From positions 1 to 13,594 of the forward strand of contig JACPLS010000016.1 of assembly GCA_016186375.1 (NCBI GenBank): 13,594 nt of DNA. Direction: 5' to 3'. Shown here piece after piece: positions 1-6,505 of the stretch. The position numbers were made by a program, and so were the translations under genes. Source of the DNA: Candidatus Pacearchaeota archaeon (lineage in GTDB: Archaea; Nanobdellota; Nanobdellia; Pacearchaeales; GW2011-AR1). The notes beneath the pieces are model-generated. The model was not told where the DNA came from. It ran no database searches and was given only the letters and a program-made list of their open reading frames with translations. The stretch's first letter is position 1, and each line of letters opens with the position of its first letter.

Positions 1-546
1 CAGATTCATTCTAAATCAAAAAAATCCGTATCACCAGAGAAAGTGGCTTATTGCTTTTTTAATTTTCCTTTGAAATTTGATCCATCAGAATTAAGTGGAC
101 TTACTAGTGTATCCGCTTTTGATATGATCGACTTTGTTACTAGAATAGTCTATGATGCACAATCATATGAAGGACAAAAGGTTATGAGTAATTTTGATGG
201 ACAAATTTCAGGGCCAAAAATTATTTATAACAAAATTTCGAGTTTTCGTTCTAAAGAGTTATTTATTTGTAAATTAGAAAATGGGAATTGTCATTGGAAT
301 CTCTATCTTCCAATAGTTTATTCTAATGGAAATTGGGAGGAACAACAACCTGAAGAAGTTATTAAACCAGATAATTTCTTTATCGATCGTAGGTTATTTG
401 AGATTTCAAGACTAGATGAAATGAGATTTATTTCTAAACCATATCAGGGAGGCATAAAGTGGGTAAAAGGAAAGAATAGAGTATATTTTGGTAATATGCT
501 TGTTGAACATATGGAAATGGTCGAATCTATGCCTAAAGAAGATTAA
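1..546 (+). CDS. Hypothetical protein, 3' end (5' end outside window)
   Basis: The reading frame is open from the first base and runs to a TAA at 544-546, so the gene almost certainly begins left of the window. A GTG at 43 could serve as a start, but no ribosome site precedes it and the upstream codons are all sense. The visible 181 residues form a soluble, mixed-composition protein rich in Phe, Tyr, Asn and Trp, with no signal peptide, membrane helix or motif that I recognise. The C-terminal part is charged (many Arg, Lys and Glu) and ends in a short acidic tail. It converges on the minus-strand membrane-protein gene, with only 15 bases between the stops. I do not recognise the family and assign no function. 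The coding call is safe because of the long open frame; the start is unknown. Confidence 0.7.
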   Translation, partial: QIHSKSKKSVSPEKVAYCFFNFPLKFDPSELSGLTSVSAFDMIDFVTRIVYDAQSYEGQKVMSNFDGQISGPKIIYNKISSFRSKELFICKLENGNCHWNLYLPIVYSNGNWEEQQPEEVIKPDNFFIDRRLFEISRLDEMRFISKPYQGGIKWVKGKNRVYFGNMLVEHMEMVESMPKED

Positions 547-561
547 AATTGTCTACTCTAA

Positions 562-795
562 CTATTTCCCGTCAAAACTTTTTAAATAACTAATAATAGT
601 CACAATAAAAATAAATAAAAGTGTTAACCCAATAACACTAAATCTCAATAAAAAGAAAAAAATTCCTCCAAATAAGGACAACATAATTAGTATTTTGAAC
701 CAAATTCTTCCATCTTTTAGCTCATCTTTACTTATCCAAGCCAATAAAAGGCCTATTGGAATTGCAAGTAATAAGATTATTATTTCAAGTATCAT
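562..795 (-). CDS. Small three-helix membrane protein of unknown function
   Basis: A 77-residue protein made almost entirely of membrane segments: residues about 3-20, 32-50 and 52-70, joined by short charged turns. The first turn (about residues 21-31, SKDELKDGRIW) holds most of the charge. The last residues are hydrophilic. I believe similar small membrane proteins of this pattern occur in Woesearchaeota and Pacearchaeota genomes, but I know no function for them. It starts 11 bases after the stop of the pterin dehydratase gene on the same strand, so the two are probably co-transcribed from the promoter near 1105. No strong ribosome site stands before its ATG, so translation may be coupled to the gene in front. 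Confidence 0.75.
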   Translation of the reverse strand: MILEIIILLLAIPIGLLLAWISKDELKDGRIWFKILIMLSLFGGIFFFLLRFSVIGLTLLFIFIVTIISYLKSFDGK

Positions 796-806
796 TTTAA
801 TAGTTT

Positions 807-1079
807 TTACCCTATTTTATCAATATCTTCGGCAACTTTAAAGTCTTTCTCACTTAGGCTATTTGTTTCGTGAGTTATTAAACTTAGGTGAACATGATTA
901 TAATCAATGACAATAGCAGGATGGTGATTGTGCTTTTCAGCTATTTCAGCAACTTTATTCACAAATTCCATAGCAGCCTTAAAGTCAGGGAACATGGAAT
1001 CCTTTACAATCATAGTTCCATCTAATGCCCAGTTCTGCAATTTACCCATTTTCTCTTTAATGTCTTCTAGTGTTAACAT
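807..1079 (-). CDS. Pterin-4a-carbinolamine dehydratase (4a-hydroxytetrahydrobiopterin dehydratase)
   Basis: The product is 90 residues, close to the usual 95-105 of this family. It dehydrates 4a-hydroxytetrahydropterin in the cytoplasm, the recycling step after pterin-dependent hydroxylation. The family signature is plain at residues 48-88: EKHNHHP with the catalytic histidines (H50, H52, H53, P54), an aromatic at Y60, H64, and an acidic residue near D79. The N-terminal strand WALDG (17-21) and the helix around 32-49 also fit. No aromatic amino acid hydroxylase is visible nearby. In organisms without one, these proteins are thought to serve other pterin- or molybdopterin-related roles, so the physiological substrate is open. 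It leads a two-gene unit with the small membrane protein behind it. A perfect 12-base inverted repeat sits just before the ATG. Confidence 0.93.
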   Translation of the reverse strand: MLTLEDIKEKMGKLQNWALDGTMIVKDSMFPDFKAAMEFVNKVAEIAEKHNHHPAIVIDYNHVHLSLITHETNSLSEKDFKVAEDIDKIG

Positions 1080-1099
1080 CTTTCTATTAGAAATCAGAG

Positions 1100-1133
1100 A
1101 TTAATAACTCTTTCGGATATAAGAGTTATTAAT
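1100..1133 (-). promoter_or_regulatory. Inverted repeat at the pterin dehydratase promoter
   Basis: The arms at 1101-1112 (TTAATAACTCTT) and 1121-1132 are exact reverse complements around an 8-base centre, and one more A-T pair extends them to 1100-1133. On the minus strand the arm next to the gene contains TTATTAA, centred about 25 bases before the ATG at 1079, the distance at which a TATA box serves a leaderless transcript. The repeat is therefore more likely an operator laid over the promoter than an RNA hairpin. If transcription instead starts from the TATA-like CTATATAG at 1156-1163, the repeat would lie at the start of the mRNA. No regulator can be assigned. Confidence 0.55.
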
Positions 1134-1409
1134 TTTATCTTTGATTACATTATTCTATATAGCTTCCCATTAACAAAATAAACTTTGGTGAATGAGGAAA
1201 AAAATCATTTATAATCCTTAACTACACATGCTAATTAATTATAGCTCTTTGTTAAACATAAATTAGATTCTACAAATAATACTATAATACAATTATAATA
1301 ATTCGTATAATCCTCATATTTATATAATAAACTGAACTTATTAGATATAGAGTGTACCCTCTAAATTAAAAGGACTATCACCTAAGAGTATATGTACTTA
1401 ACAATTTTT

Positions 1410-1480
1410 AATAAAATTTAATTTTATTCTTATTATTATATGTCTTTTTATATAATGAAAAAGCAAATCAAAATAAAAAT
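1410..1480 (-). terminator. Likely transcript end of the surface-protein gene
   Basis: On the minus strand the bases after the stop at 1482 include several T runs (1440-1481 holds blocks of four or five T, read on the minus strand). A 19-base palindrome follows at 1410-1428, with perfect 9-base arms AATAAAATT/AATTTTATT around one base. T-rich tracts are the usual archaeal termination signal. The palindrome is pure A/T, so its stem would be weak and its role is uncertain. Confidence 0.4.
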
Positions 1481-1481
1481 A

Positions 1482-2324
1482 CTAAAAACCTTTCTTCAAC
1501 CTATCAAGTTCTTTTTGGGCATTCTGGAATTTCCTCTCAGCTTCAACTATTCTAGTATTTCTCTCTTTAATCTTTCTTATTTCTTCTTCTGCTTCTCTTA
1601 TTTTCCTTTCAGCAGTTTCCAATTCTTTGTCCTTGATAACTGGCGGTTTTTTAAGACCTTTTCCGTCTCCAACAGCACTGCTGCTTTCCTTAATCTGAGA
1701 TGTAAAAGAAAAGTACGGTTTTGCCCTTCTTAGAGCATAAATAATAATAACAACTAGAACAATAGCCCCAATGACATAATAAATAACGCTAGGAATCTTT
1801 ATTGATGAAGAATTACTAGCAGCCCCGGTTATTTTTCCACTTTCTTCTTTAATAGAAACATTTGGTTTAATTTCAGTTTTATTTTGTGTTTTTTGCTCAT
1901 TAGTTTTACTCGTATTAGTTTGGTTTGTTATATTTAATACCGTAGTATTTTTAACTGGAGTTGTAGATGAAGGAGCTGAAACTTTTTTAACTTCCTTTAT
2001 CTCAAGGTCAATAGGCTCTCCAGAAACAAGGTCATCAAACCTTTTATCAACAACTATCTTACCATTCTTCCTAATTATAGTATATATCGATATATCTCTT
2101 TTTCCATCAATTTCAAAAGTGAAAGTTACTGTTCCTTCGCTATCAGTATCATTAAATAAGTATGCCAAATCTTTGTCATCTTTTTGTACATCAAGAACAG
2201 TTATTGTAACATTATGATTAGGATAATCTGTAGAAAGAGTCACAACTGTTTTCAGGGCAACAACGCTATTAATCATTAATAAAAATACCAAGACTATTAT
2301 CAATGAGTATCTTTTTATCACCAT
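1482..2324 (-). CDS. Membrane-anchored surface protein with cytoplasmic coiled coil
   Basis: A 280-residue single-pass protein. Residues 1-23 form a signal peptide (KR, then a hydrophobic stretch ending near VVA). Residues 24-113 look like a beta-rich extracellular domain. Residues 114-172 are a Ser/Thr/Asn/Lys linker with many N-glycosylation sequons (N126, N131, N134, N137, N148, N155, N171; also N38 and N58). The motif KITGAA at 164-169 lies just before the membrane helix at about 178-198. I associate this ITGA motif with exported proteins of Woesearchaeota and Pacearchaeota. The C-terminal 80 residues are cytoplasmic, and 231-278 is a charged heptad-like helix (AERKIREAEEEIRKIKER and beyond), a likely coiled coil. 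The arrangement suggests a link between the cell surface and an internal partner. No enzyme motif is visible and the partner is unknown. Confidence 0.85.
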   Translation of the reverse strand: MVIKRYSLIIVLVFLLMINSVVALKTVVTLSTDYPNHNVTITVLDVQKDDKDLAYLFNDTDSEGTVTFTFEIDGKRDISIYTIIRKNGKIVVDKRFDDLVSGEPIDLEIKEVKKVSAPSSTTPVKNTTVLNITNQTNTSKTNEQKTQNKTEIKPNVSIKEESGKITGAASNSSSIKIPSVIYYVIGAIVLVVIIIYALRRAKPYFSFTSQIKESSSAVGDGKGLKKPPVIKDKELETAERKIREAEEEIRKIKERNTRIVEAERKFQNAQKELDRLKKGF

Positions 2325-2358
2325 CTTTTTTTAACATTCTCTTCCTTATTTAAGACAG

Positions 2359-2378
2359 TTATATATCCTTTATAATAC
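2359..2378 (-). promoter_or_regulatory. TATA region of the surface-protein gene
   Basis: Read on the minus strand, this stretch holds two TATA-like strings (TATTATAAAG and GATATATAA). The nearer one is about 40 bases before the ATG at 2324, predicting a short leader of some 12-15 bases. No strong GGAGG is present. Confidence 0.4.
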
Positions 2379-2416
2379 TTGTGTTTTATTCTTAATTTAT
2401 TCAAAGTAATAAAAAT

Positions 2417-2444
2417 AATTGTTTTTTTTCAATAGGAAACAATT
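2417..2444 (+). promoter_or_regulatory. Inverted repeat upstream of the helicase
   Basis: The 8-base arms AATTGTTT (2417-2424) and AAACAATT (2437-2444) are exact reverse complements 12 bases apart. They lie in the divergent promoter region, directly before the TATA-like ATTTTAAAAT centred near 2446. The position suits an operator, but arms of this size are not rare in such AT-rich DNA. Confidence 0.3.
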
Positions 2445-2481
2445 TTAAAATGTCAAACACAGAGATTCAATGGAGGTTTTA

Positions 2482-4353
2482 ATGAATAATACTGATTCAG
2501 AATATTGGAGTCTTTATGAAAATGGGAATAAGCTATCCCCACTTATTTATTCAAATGGAAAAACACAGGAATCTTTAGTGAAAGAAGTTTCAGATCTTAT
2601 AAAAAAAGGGAAAAAAGTAATTTTTATCCATGGAGTTTGTGGGACTGGAAAAAGTGCTATTGCTCTTAATCTAGGGAGGTTCTTTGGAAAAGCTTCTATT
2701 GTCGTCCCTGTAAAAAATCTACAGAAGCAATATGAAAATGATTATTACCAGAAAAAGTATCTTTTAGATAAAAAAGGAAATAAGTTGAAAATTTCCATAA
2801 TTACGGGCAGAGAAAATCACGACTCTATAATCATTCCAGGAGTAACCTGCGCAGATCCATTTTTACCAGATACTATCGTCATAACAGAGAAGAACAAAGA
2901 CAAAATAATAAATTACTATCGGGAAAATCCTTTCATACAAAACAAGATGAATCCCCAAATTAATAAATTAAGAAGAATTTCAATAGCTCCGGCAAATCCA
3001 TATTGGAGTCCAATTCGCTCGATTGATTATCCTTTCACACAGTTAAAAGATGCAAGGCAGAAAATCTATCGCGGAGCTAATAGGAAAACACATATATTTT
3101 ATCATAGAAAAGAAGGTTGTTCATATTACGATCAATATCAATCTTATATTGATTCCGATATTATTATTTTTAATGCAGCTAAGTATGAAATTGAAATGGC
3201 AATAGGTAGGAAACCTGAAACAGCTATTGATATTATTGATGAAGCTGATGCTTTTTTAGATAATTTTTCAAAAAATGATAATCTAAATCTCACTCGCTTT
3301 TTTCTATCGCTTCAAACTTTCCATCCTGAATTTGAAGAAACTTTCCGAGTAAGAGATAAAATTCTTGAATTAATAAATCTGGAGCATAAAAATAAGTTAG
3401 CTACTGGAATAATGGAGAATGAAATTTTTCCTCTTAAGGATACATTTATTGGGAAAGCCTTGAGAATTTTAGCGAAAAGTGAGGCTCTAAAAGCTGAGAT
3501 TTCTCTCGATGAGGCCCACTATGCTAATAAAGCATTAGAAACAGCACTCACATTTGAAGATCTTTTTGAAGAAACTTTTGTATCTTATTCTCGAGACGAT
3601 AAAGAGTTATATGCCAATCTAGTAACAATAAACTTAGCTAAGAGATTTTCAGACCTCTGTGCGAAGACAAATGCTTTAGTTCTGATGTCAGGAACAATTC
3701 ATTCTGATGATGTCCTAAAAAATATTTTCGGTATAAATGATTACGCAATAGTAAAAGCAGAAACAAAAATGCCAGGAAATCTTGAAATTTCAGAAACCGG
3801 TCAAGAAATTGACTGCAAATATGATAATTTCAATTCAGGTAAACATACGAGAGAACAATATCTTAAAGCTCTATCTGCCTCGTTAGAAACGGCCAAAAAG
3901 CCTGCGCTCGTACACGTTAATGCTTATCAGGATCTTCCTTCAGAAGAAGAGATTTCATTATTATCATTAAATAATATGCTGTCAAAAGATGGTCTCAGAA
4001 CTATCCAAACAAATGACAAGCTAGGTTTAGAGATAGAAAAATTTAAGTCAAAGCTTAAAGATATTCTATTCTCAACAAAATGTTCCAGGGGTGTCGACTT
4101 TCCAGGAGATATATGTAACAGTGTTATATTTACTAAGTATCCTAATCCAAACGCTAACGATATTTTTTGGAAAATATTAAGAAGAATGCACCCAGGTTAT
4201 TTCTGGAGTTTTTATAAGGACAAAGCAAGAAGGGAATTTCTTCAGAGAATCTATAGAGCCCTGCGCTCTCAGGACGACCATGTTTTTGTTCTCTCTCCAG
4301 ATTTAAGAGTTTTAGAAGCAGCGAAAAGACTAAATGATCAAGACCAAAGTTAA
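2482..4353 (+). CDS. XPD/DinG-like superfamily 2 DNA helicase, divergent
   Basis: I chose the ATG at 2482 because GGAGG at 2472-2476 stands five bases before it and overlaps the alternative ATG at 2470. From 2482 the protein has 623 residues. Helicase motifs in order: Walker A GVCGTGKS (51-58), GRENH (109-113), EGCSYY (211-216) followed by the strand DIIIFNAAKY, DEAD box (253-256), MSGT (402-405), CSRGVDFPG (534-542), and QRIYRALR (588-595), which matches motif VI of the XPD group with Tyr in place of the usual Gly. The layout is that of XPD/DinG 5'-3' helicases used in repair or replication. The segment between Walker A and DEAD, where these enzymes carry an Fe-S cluster on four cysteines, has only two (C123 and C213). 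The cluster is therefore probably absent or altered. The exact role is unknown. Confidence 0.85.
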   Translation: MNNTDSEYWSLYENGNKLSPLIYSNGKTQESLVKEVSDLIKKGKKVIFIHGVCGTGKSAIALNLGRFFGKASIVVPVKNLQKQYENDYYQKKYLLDKKGNKLKISIITGRENHDSIIIPGVTCADPFLPDTIVITEKNKDKIINYYRENPFIQNKMNPQINKLRRISIAPANPYWSPIRSIDYPFTQLKDARQKIYRGANRKTHIFYHRKEGCSYYDQYQSYIDSDIIIFNAAKYEIEMAIGRKPETAIDIIDEADAFLDNFSKNDNLNLTRFFLSLQTFHPEFEETFRVRDKILELINLEHKNKLATGIMENEIFPLKDTFIGKALRILAKSEALKAEISLDEAHYANKALETALTFEDLFEETFVSYSRDDKELYANLVTINLAKRFSDLCAKTNALVLMSGTIHSDDVLKNIFGINDYAIVKAETKMPGNLEISETGQEIDCKYDNFNSGKHTREQYLKALSASLETAKKPALVHVNAYQDLPSEEEISLLSLNNMLSKDGLRTIQTNDKLGLEIEKFKSKLKDILFSTKCSRGVDFPGDICNSVIFTKYPNPNANDIFWKILRRMHPGYFWSFYKDKARREFLQRIYRALRSQDDHVFVLSPDLRVLEAAKRLNDQDQS

Positions 4354-4483
4354 GTAATAAAATAGTCTTTTATTAGTAAATATATGAAAAAGAAGTTATT
4401 TAATTATCTTACTTTATTTTTATTTATACTCTAATATTAATTATAAAAAATATTATAAAATAAGTAGTTAAAAAGTTATTGTA

Positions 4484-4513
4484 AAAGAAAAAGAGGGGGG
4501 CGGAAACCGCCCC
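4484..4513 (-). terminator. GC-rich intrinsic-type terminator, minus strand
   Basis: A perfect 7-pair stem, GGGGCGG (4497-4503) with CCGCCCC (4507-4513) around a 3-base loop, is the most GC-rich element in the window. On the minus strand it is followed at once by CCTCTTTTTCTTTT, the form of an intrinsic terminator. On the plus strand no T run follows. It therefore ends a transcript coming from the right, where no annotated minus-strand gene exists. Confidence 0.6.
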
Positions 4514-4552
4514 AGAAATTCTTAACTTGTGCTTGAGTTTTTTGTTCACATC
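4485..4552 (-). ncRNA. Possible small minus-strand transcript
   Basis: The minus-strand terminator at 4484-4513 needs a promoter. A TATA-like CATATAATT (4575-4583 region, minus) would place the transcript start near 4550, giving an RNA of about 65 bases. GGAGGTGAT (4551-4559, minus) matches the 16S anti-Shine-Dalgarno end very well and stands directly before a GTG at 4549. From that GTG an open frame of 41 codons runs to 4424, straight through the terminator stem, so I doubt it is a real protein. A small RNA or a short leader peptide are both possible. I assign no function. Confidence 0.3.
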
Positions 4553-4653
4553 ACCTCCAAAGTTATGTTTAGTTAATTATATGTGAAAATAGGTTTATTA
4601 ATCACTTTGGCAGGAAAAATCAAGAATAAAGATAAGGAACTATCTTTCATAAA

Positions 4654-4664
4654 GCTTAAAAAGC
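4654..4664 (+). promoter_or_regulatory. TATA box of the seven-helix membrane protein gene
   Basis: GCTTAAAAAGC is centred about 26 bases before the ATG at 4685, the spacing for a leaderless transcript. This is the main reason to prefer 4685 over the in-frame GTG at 4583. Confidence 0.45.
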
Positions 4665-4684
4665 CTTTTCAATTATTAAAATTT

Positions 4685-5350
4685 ATGGTCTATTACTACC
4701 TTATACCAAAATGGTTCTTTGGTCTCGACGTCAGTTTAAAATTTTTATTCGCTTTTATTACACTTGCGGTTTCTTTCTTTTCATATAAAATATATAAATT
4801 ATCAGAACATAGGGAGACAAAACTTTTTGGTATTTCGTTTTTCTTGATTTTTCTTTCATTTCTTTCATCAGGTTTGGTTAATTCTATTGTTTTATCTGGA
4901 GCAAAGTCCGCTGAAGATATTACCCACTTTGTAATTGAGAGAAATACTTACTTTCTTTTTATTGGACTTTTTCTCCATATGGTATTTTATATTTCAGGTC
5001 TTATAACATTAGTTTATACTCAATTTAAACTTAAGAATGGCAAAGTTTATTATATTATGTTAGGTTTAGCTCTATTAATTATATTTTCAGCATATAACAA
5101 AGTGGTTACTTTTAATATTCTGGCTGTATTTCTTATCACATTTATAATCTACAATTACATCAATGATTATGCAAAGAGTGGCAATAAGAAAATAATTCTT
5201 GTTATAATTGCATTCGTACTATTATTGCTAAGCAGCGCAAACTTCTCTTTTTCATTAGCTTATTATCAGGCTTATATAGTTGGGCATATATTGGAATTAA
5301 TGGGATATTTGCTAATTGCATTAAGTTTAATCTTAAGCCTTAAAAAATGA
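4685..5350 (+). CDS. Seven-helix membrane protein paired with a winged-helix regulator
   Basis: From the ATG at 4685 the product has 221 residues with about seven hydrophobic segments: 17-34, 47-68, 90-112, 121-137, 141-158, 169-188 and 198-217. The loop after the first segment has a charged YKIYKLSEHRETK stretch, and the last segment starts with GHILELMGY. I have the impression that archaeal membrane proteins with this pattern recur next to winged-helix genes, but I know no established function. There is no enzyme motif. Its TGA overlaps the ATG of the downstream regulator by four bases (ATGA), so the two are translated together. That coupling suggests the membrane protein senses or holds something for the regulator. 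A longer form from the GTG at 4583 (255 residues) is possible but would add only a charged N-terminus and ignores the promoter spacing. Confidence 0.75.
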   Translation: MVYYYLIPKWFFGLDVSLKFLFAFITLAVSFFSYKIYKLSEHRETKLFGISFFLIFLSFLSSGLVNSIVLSGAKSAEDITHFVIERNTYFLFIGLFLHMVFYISGLITLVYTQFKLKNGKVYYIMLGLALLIIFSAYNKVVTFNILAVFLITFIIYNYINDYAKSGNKKIILVIIAFVLLLLSSANFSFSLAYYQAYIVGHILELMGYLLIALSLILSLKK

Positions 5351-5637
5351 CAAAAAAACGAACCCGCTTGGAAATAATCAAGGATATTTTAGAAGTCGTT
5401 AAGAATAAAAGTGGAAAGATTAAACAAACTCATATTTTATACAAGTCAAATCTTTCACATCAAATGATGGACTTATACTTAAAAGAGCTTATTGAAAAAA
5501 AATTCATAATTCCGTCAGAAAATAAAAATACAAGGGTATATTCAATAACGGAAAAAGGGATAACATATCTAAATAAATATAAGCTTATTTCAGAATTCAC
5601 GCAATCTTTCGGCCTTGATGTCAGTGAAGATTTATAA
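5347..5637 (+). CDS. Archaeal winged-helix transcription regulator (HTH_45-like)
   Basis: A 96-residue DNA-binding protein of the archaeal winged helix-turn-helix type often annotated as PF14947. The order fits: the first helix RTRLEIIKDILEVV (6-19), a helix-turn-helix with THILYKSNLSHQMMDLYLKEL (28-48), the wing (IIPSENKNTRVYSI, 54-67), and the ending TEKGITYLNKY (68-78). The C-terminal tail is amphipathic and acidic and could dimerise. It presumably binds DNA in the cytoplasm as a dimer. It overlaps the membrane protein gene by four bases, so their amounts should be linked. The target promoters are unknown. The 16 bases after the stop are A-rich and converge on the LUD gene end. Confidence 0.85.
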   Translation: MTKKRTRLEIIKDILEVVKNKSGKIKQTHILYKSNLSHQMMDLYLKELIEKKFIIPSENKNTRVYSITEKGITYLNKYKLISEFTQSFGLDVSEDL

Positions 5638-5653
5638 ATAAAAAATAAAAAAA

Positions 5654-6283
5654 TTAAAAACCAATATTTTCATTTAAGAATAATATAGTAATTCTTCCAG
5701 GAGTTACTTCTTTGTTTATTATTAAGAGTTTACTAACAAAACTTCCATCGACACCATAAGCTTTCTTTGCTCTTTCACTTTCTAAAGGCAAGGTATATTT
5801 ATATATTCTCTTAAAACCCTCATTGAGATCTTTAACTATTTTCTGTGTCCCTACAACCAATATTACCCTACTTGAGCCGTAGGCATAAGCTGGCAGTTGA
5901 CTTCCTGTGTTAGATGCAATTAAAACTTTACCATCTTCTGTAACTGCATGAACACTTCCTACTGTGTATTGAGGAGCAGTACCAAGTTTTTGCATCTCTA
6001 AATGTTGTTCTTCTCTATTCATCAAGGTCATTTTATTTCTGACAGAACTATAAATCTTTGTTTCATTAATTTCTCTCGTTATTCCAAGTTTATCAAGAGT
6101 AACGGAAGTCATTGTCATAACTTCTGCATTTTCTGGGATTAGCTTAAAGAGATGTTCCTTTAATGATTCTGCATTTTCAAAATATGCTGATTCTATACCG
6201 CTGTTTTTTAAAGCAGATATTGTTCTCTCTACAATTATTTTGTCAGCTGGTTTACTCCATTTTTCTTTGATTTTATTAATCAT
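5654..6283 (-). CDS. LUD-domain protein (LutC/YkgG family)
   Basis: A 209-residue soluble protein of the LUD family (formerly DUF162). In bacteria, members such as LutC take part in lactate oxidation, and the stand-alone archaeal members are not well characterised. Visible family features are the MTMTSVTLDKLGI region (56-68), the glycine-rich ASNTGSQLPAYAYG (123-136), and a hydrophobic strand followed by VGTQKIVKDLNEGFKRI (144-160). The fold resembles NagB/RpiA-type sugar-phosphate proteins. No LutA or LutB partner is nearby, so lactate use cannot be claimed. Its ATG lies inside the end of the preceding small Cys-protein gene (8-base overlap), so the two form one translated unit. That unit is driven by the promoter facing padR, and repression by PadR is likely. 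Confidence 0.9.
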   Translation of the reverse strand: MINKIKEKWSKPADKIIVERTISALKNSGIESAYFENAESLKEHLFKLIPENAEVMTMTSVTLDKLGITREINETKIYSSVRNKMTLMNREEQHLEMQKLGTAPQYTVGSVHAVTEDGKVLIASNTGSQLPAYAYGSSRVILVVGTQKIVKDLNEGFKRIYKYTLPLESERAKKAYGVDGSFVSKLLIINKEVTPGRITILFLNENIGF

Positions 6284-6434
6284 TTTCTTTCTCTAATTGA
6301 TTTATTTTCTCAGAAACTCCTTTAACTTCGCTTTCTAAATCTTGTTTGTATGCTTTAAGCATCTCGACTTTTTCAGCTTTTGTAAGGAAGTTTCTTTCAT
6401 GAGTAGAGCTACTTATACAGTATGTTTGGCACAT
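6276..6434 (-). CDS. Small Cys-containing helical protein of the padR-LUD unit
   Basis: The start is the ATG at 6434: GGAGG (6445-6449, minus strand) stands ten bases before it, and the promoter elements lie further upstream. A longer frame reaching to 6542 would run through the operators and overlap padR, so I reject it. The product is 52 residues. It begins MCQTYC, a short Cys pair, and continues with a charged helix from about 17 to 51 (LTKAEKVEMLKAYKQDLE and beyond), probably a coiled coil. Small proteins with an N-terminal Cys motif and this EK-rich helix seem to recur in archaea beside padR genes, but I know no function. The cysteines could bind a metal or sense redox state. It is the first gene of the operon and overlaps the LUD gene by eight bases. 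Confidence 0.8.
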   Translation of the reverse strand: MCQTYCISSSTHERNFLTKAEKVEMLKAYKQDLESEVKGVSEKINQLEKEND

Positions 6435-6455
6435 ATTTTCTTTACCTCCTTTCAG

Positions 6456-6481
6456 TTTATTATCGGACATACGATATTTAG
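6456..6481. promoter_or_regulatory. Operator copy B, on the Cys-protein/LUD promoter
   Basis: The near-palindrome TATCG-gacata-CGATA (6461-6476) has its centre between 6468 and 6469, with weaker symmetry out to 6456 and 6481. It covers the minus-strand TATA element (TCTAAATATC, plus-strand 6474-6483) and the predicted start of the leader near 6453. Its half-sites (TTATCGGAC and AATATCGTA) resemble those of copy A. It is the likely second PadR site. Confidence 0.55.
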
Positions 6482-6494
6482 AATAATGCAAGTA

Positions 6495-6505
6495 TTTAAA
6501 TATAT
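6495..6505 (+). promoter_or_regulatory. TATA box of padR
   Basis: TTTAAATATAT is centred about 25 bases before the ATG at 6525, so padR is probably transcribed without a leader. This spacing decides the start codon, and the operator copy A covers the right part of the box. Confidence 0.6.

Larger units (their letters stand above)
1080..1481. other. AT-rich spacer of about 400 bases without a gene
   Basis: I see no convincing coding frame and no tRNA or other known structured RNA here. The left edge holds the pterin dehydratase promoter repeat. The right edge holds the transcript end of the surface-protein gene. The middle (about 1180-1400) is very AT-rich with a few scattered TATA-like strings, and nothing in it can be assigned. 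Confidence 0.6.
4354..4684. other. Spacer between helicase and helix-bundle gene
   Basis: About 330 bases without a confident protein gene. It begins with an A/T inverted repeat (TAATAAAA at 4355-4362 and TTTTATTA at 4368-4375) right after the helicase stop, which may mark its transcript end. A GC-rich hairpin at 4497-4513 and a possible minus-strand small transcript follow. The end holds the promoter of the next gene. A GTG at 4583 opens in frame with that gene, but I regard the ATG at 4685 as its start. Confidence 0.6.

Noticed and set aside
1200..1400. Possible structured RNA or tRNA in the long spacer
   Set aside because: No cloverleaf, conserved loop or GC-rich stem can be found. The base composition is too AT-rich for a tRNA.
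1440..1733. Plus-strand open frame of 97 codons
   Set aside because: It is antisense to the coiled-coil end of the surface protein. Its Phe/Ser-rich composition is the mirror of Lys/Glu codons on the other strand.
2470..2481. Earlier ATG for the helicase
   Set aside because: The GGAGG ribosome site overlaps this ATG and is correctly placed for the one at 2482.
4424..4549. Minus-strand 41-codon frame starting at a GTG after a strong ribosome-like site
   Set aside because: It reads through the terminator stem and becomes a Phe/Ile-rich tail typical of random AT-rich DNA. I kept only the transcript as a possibility.
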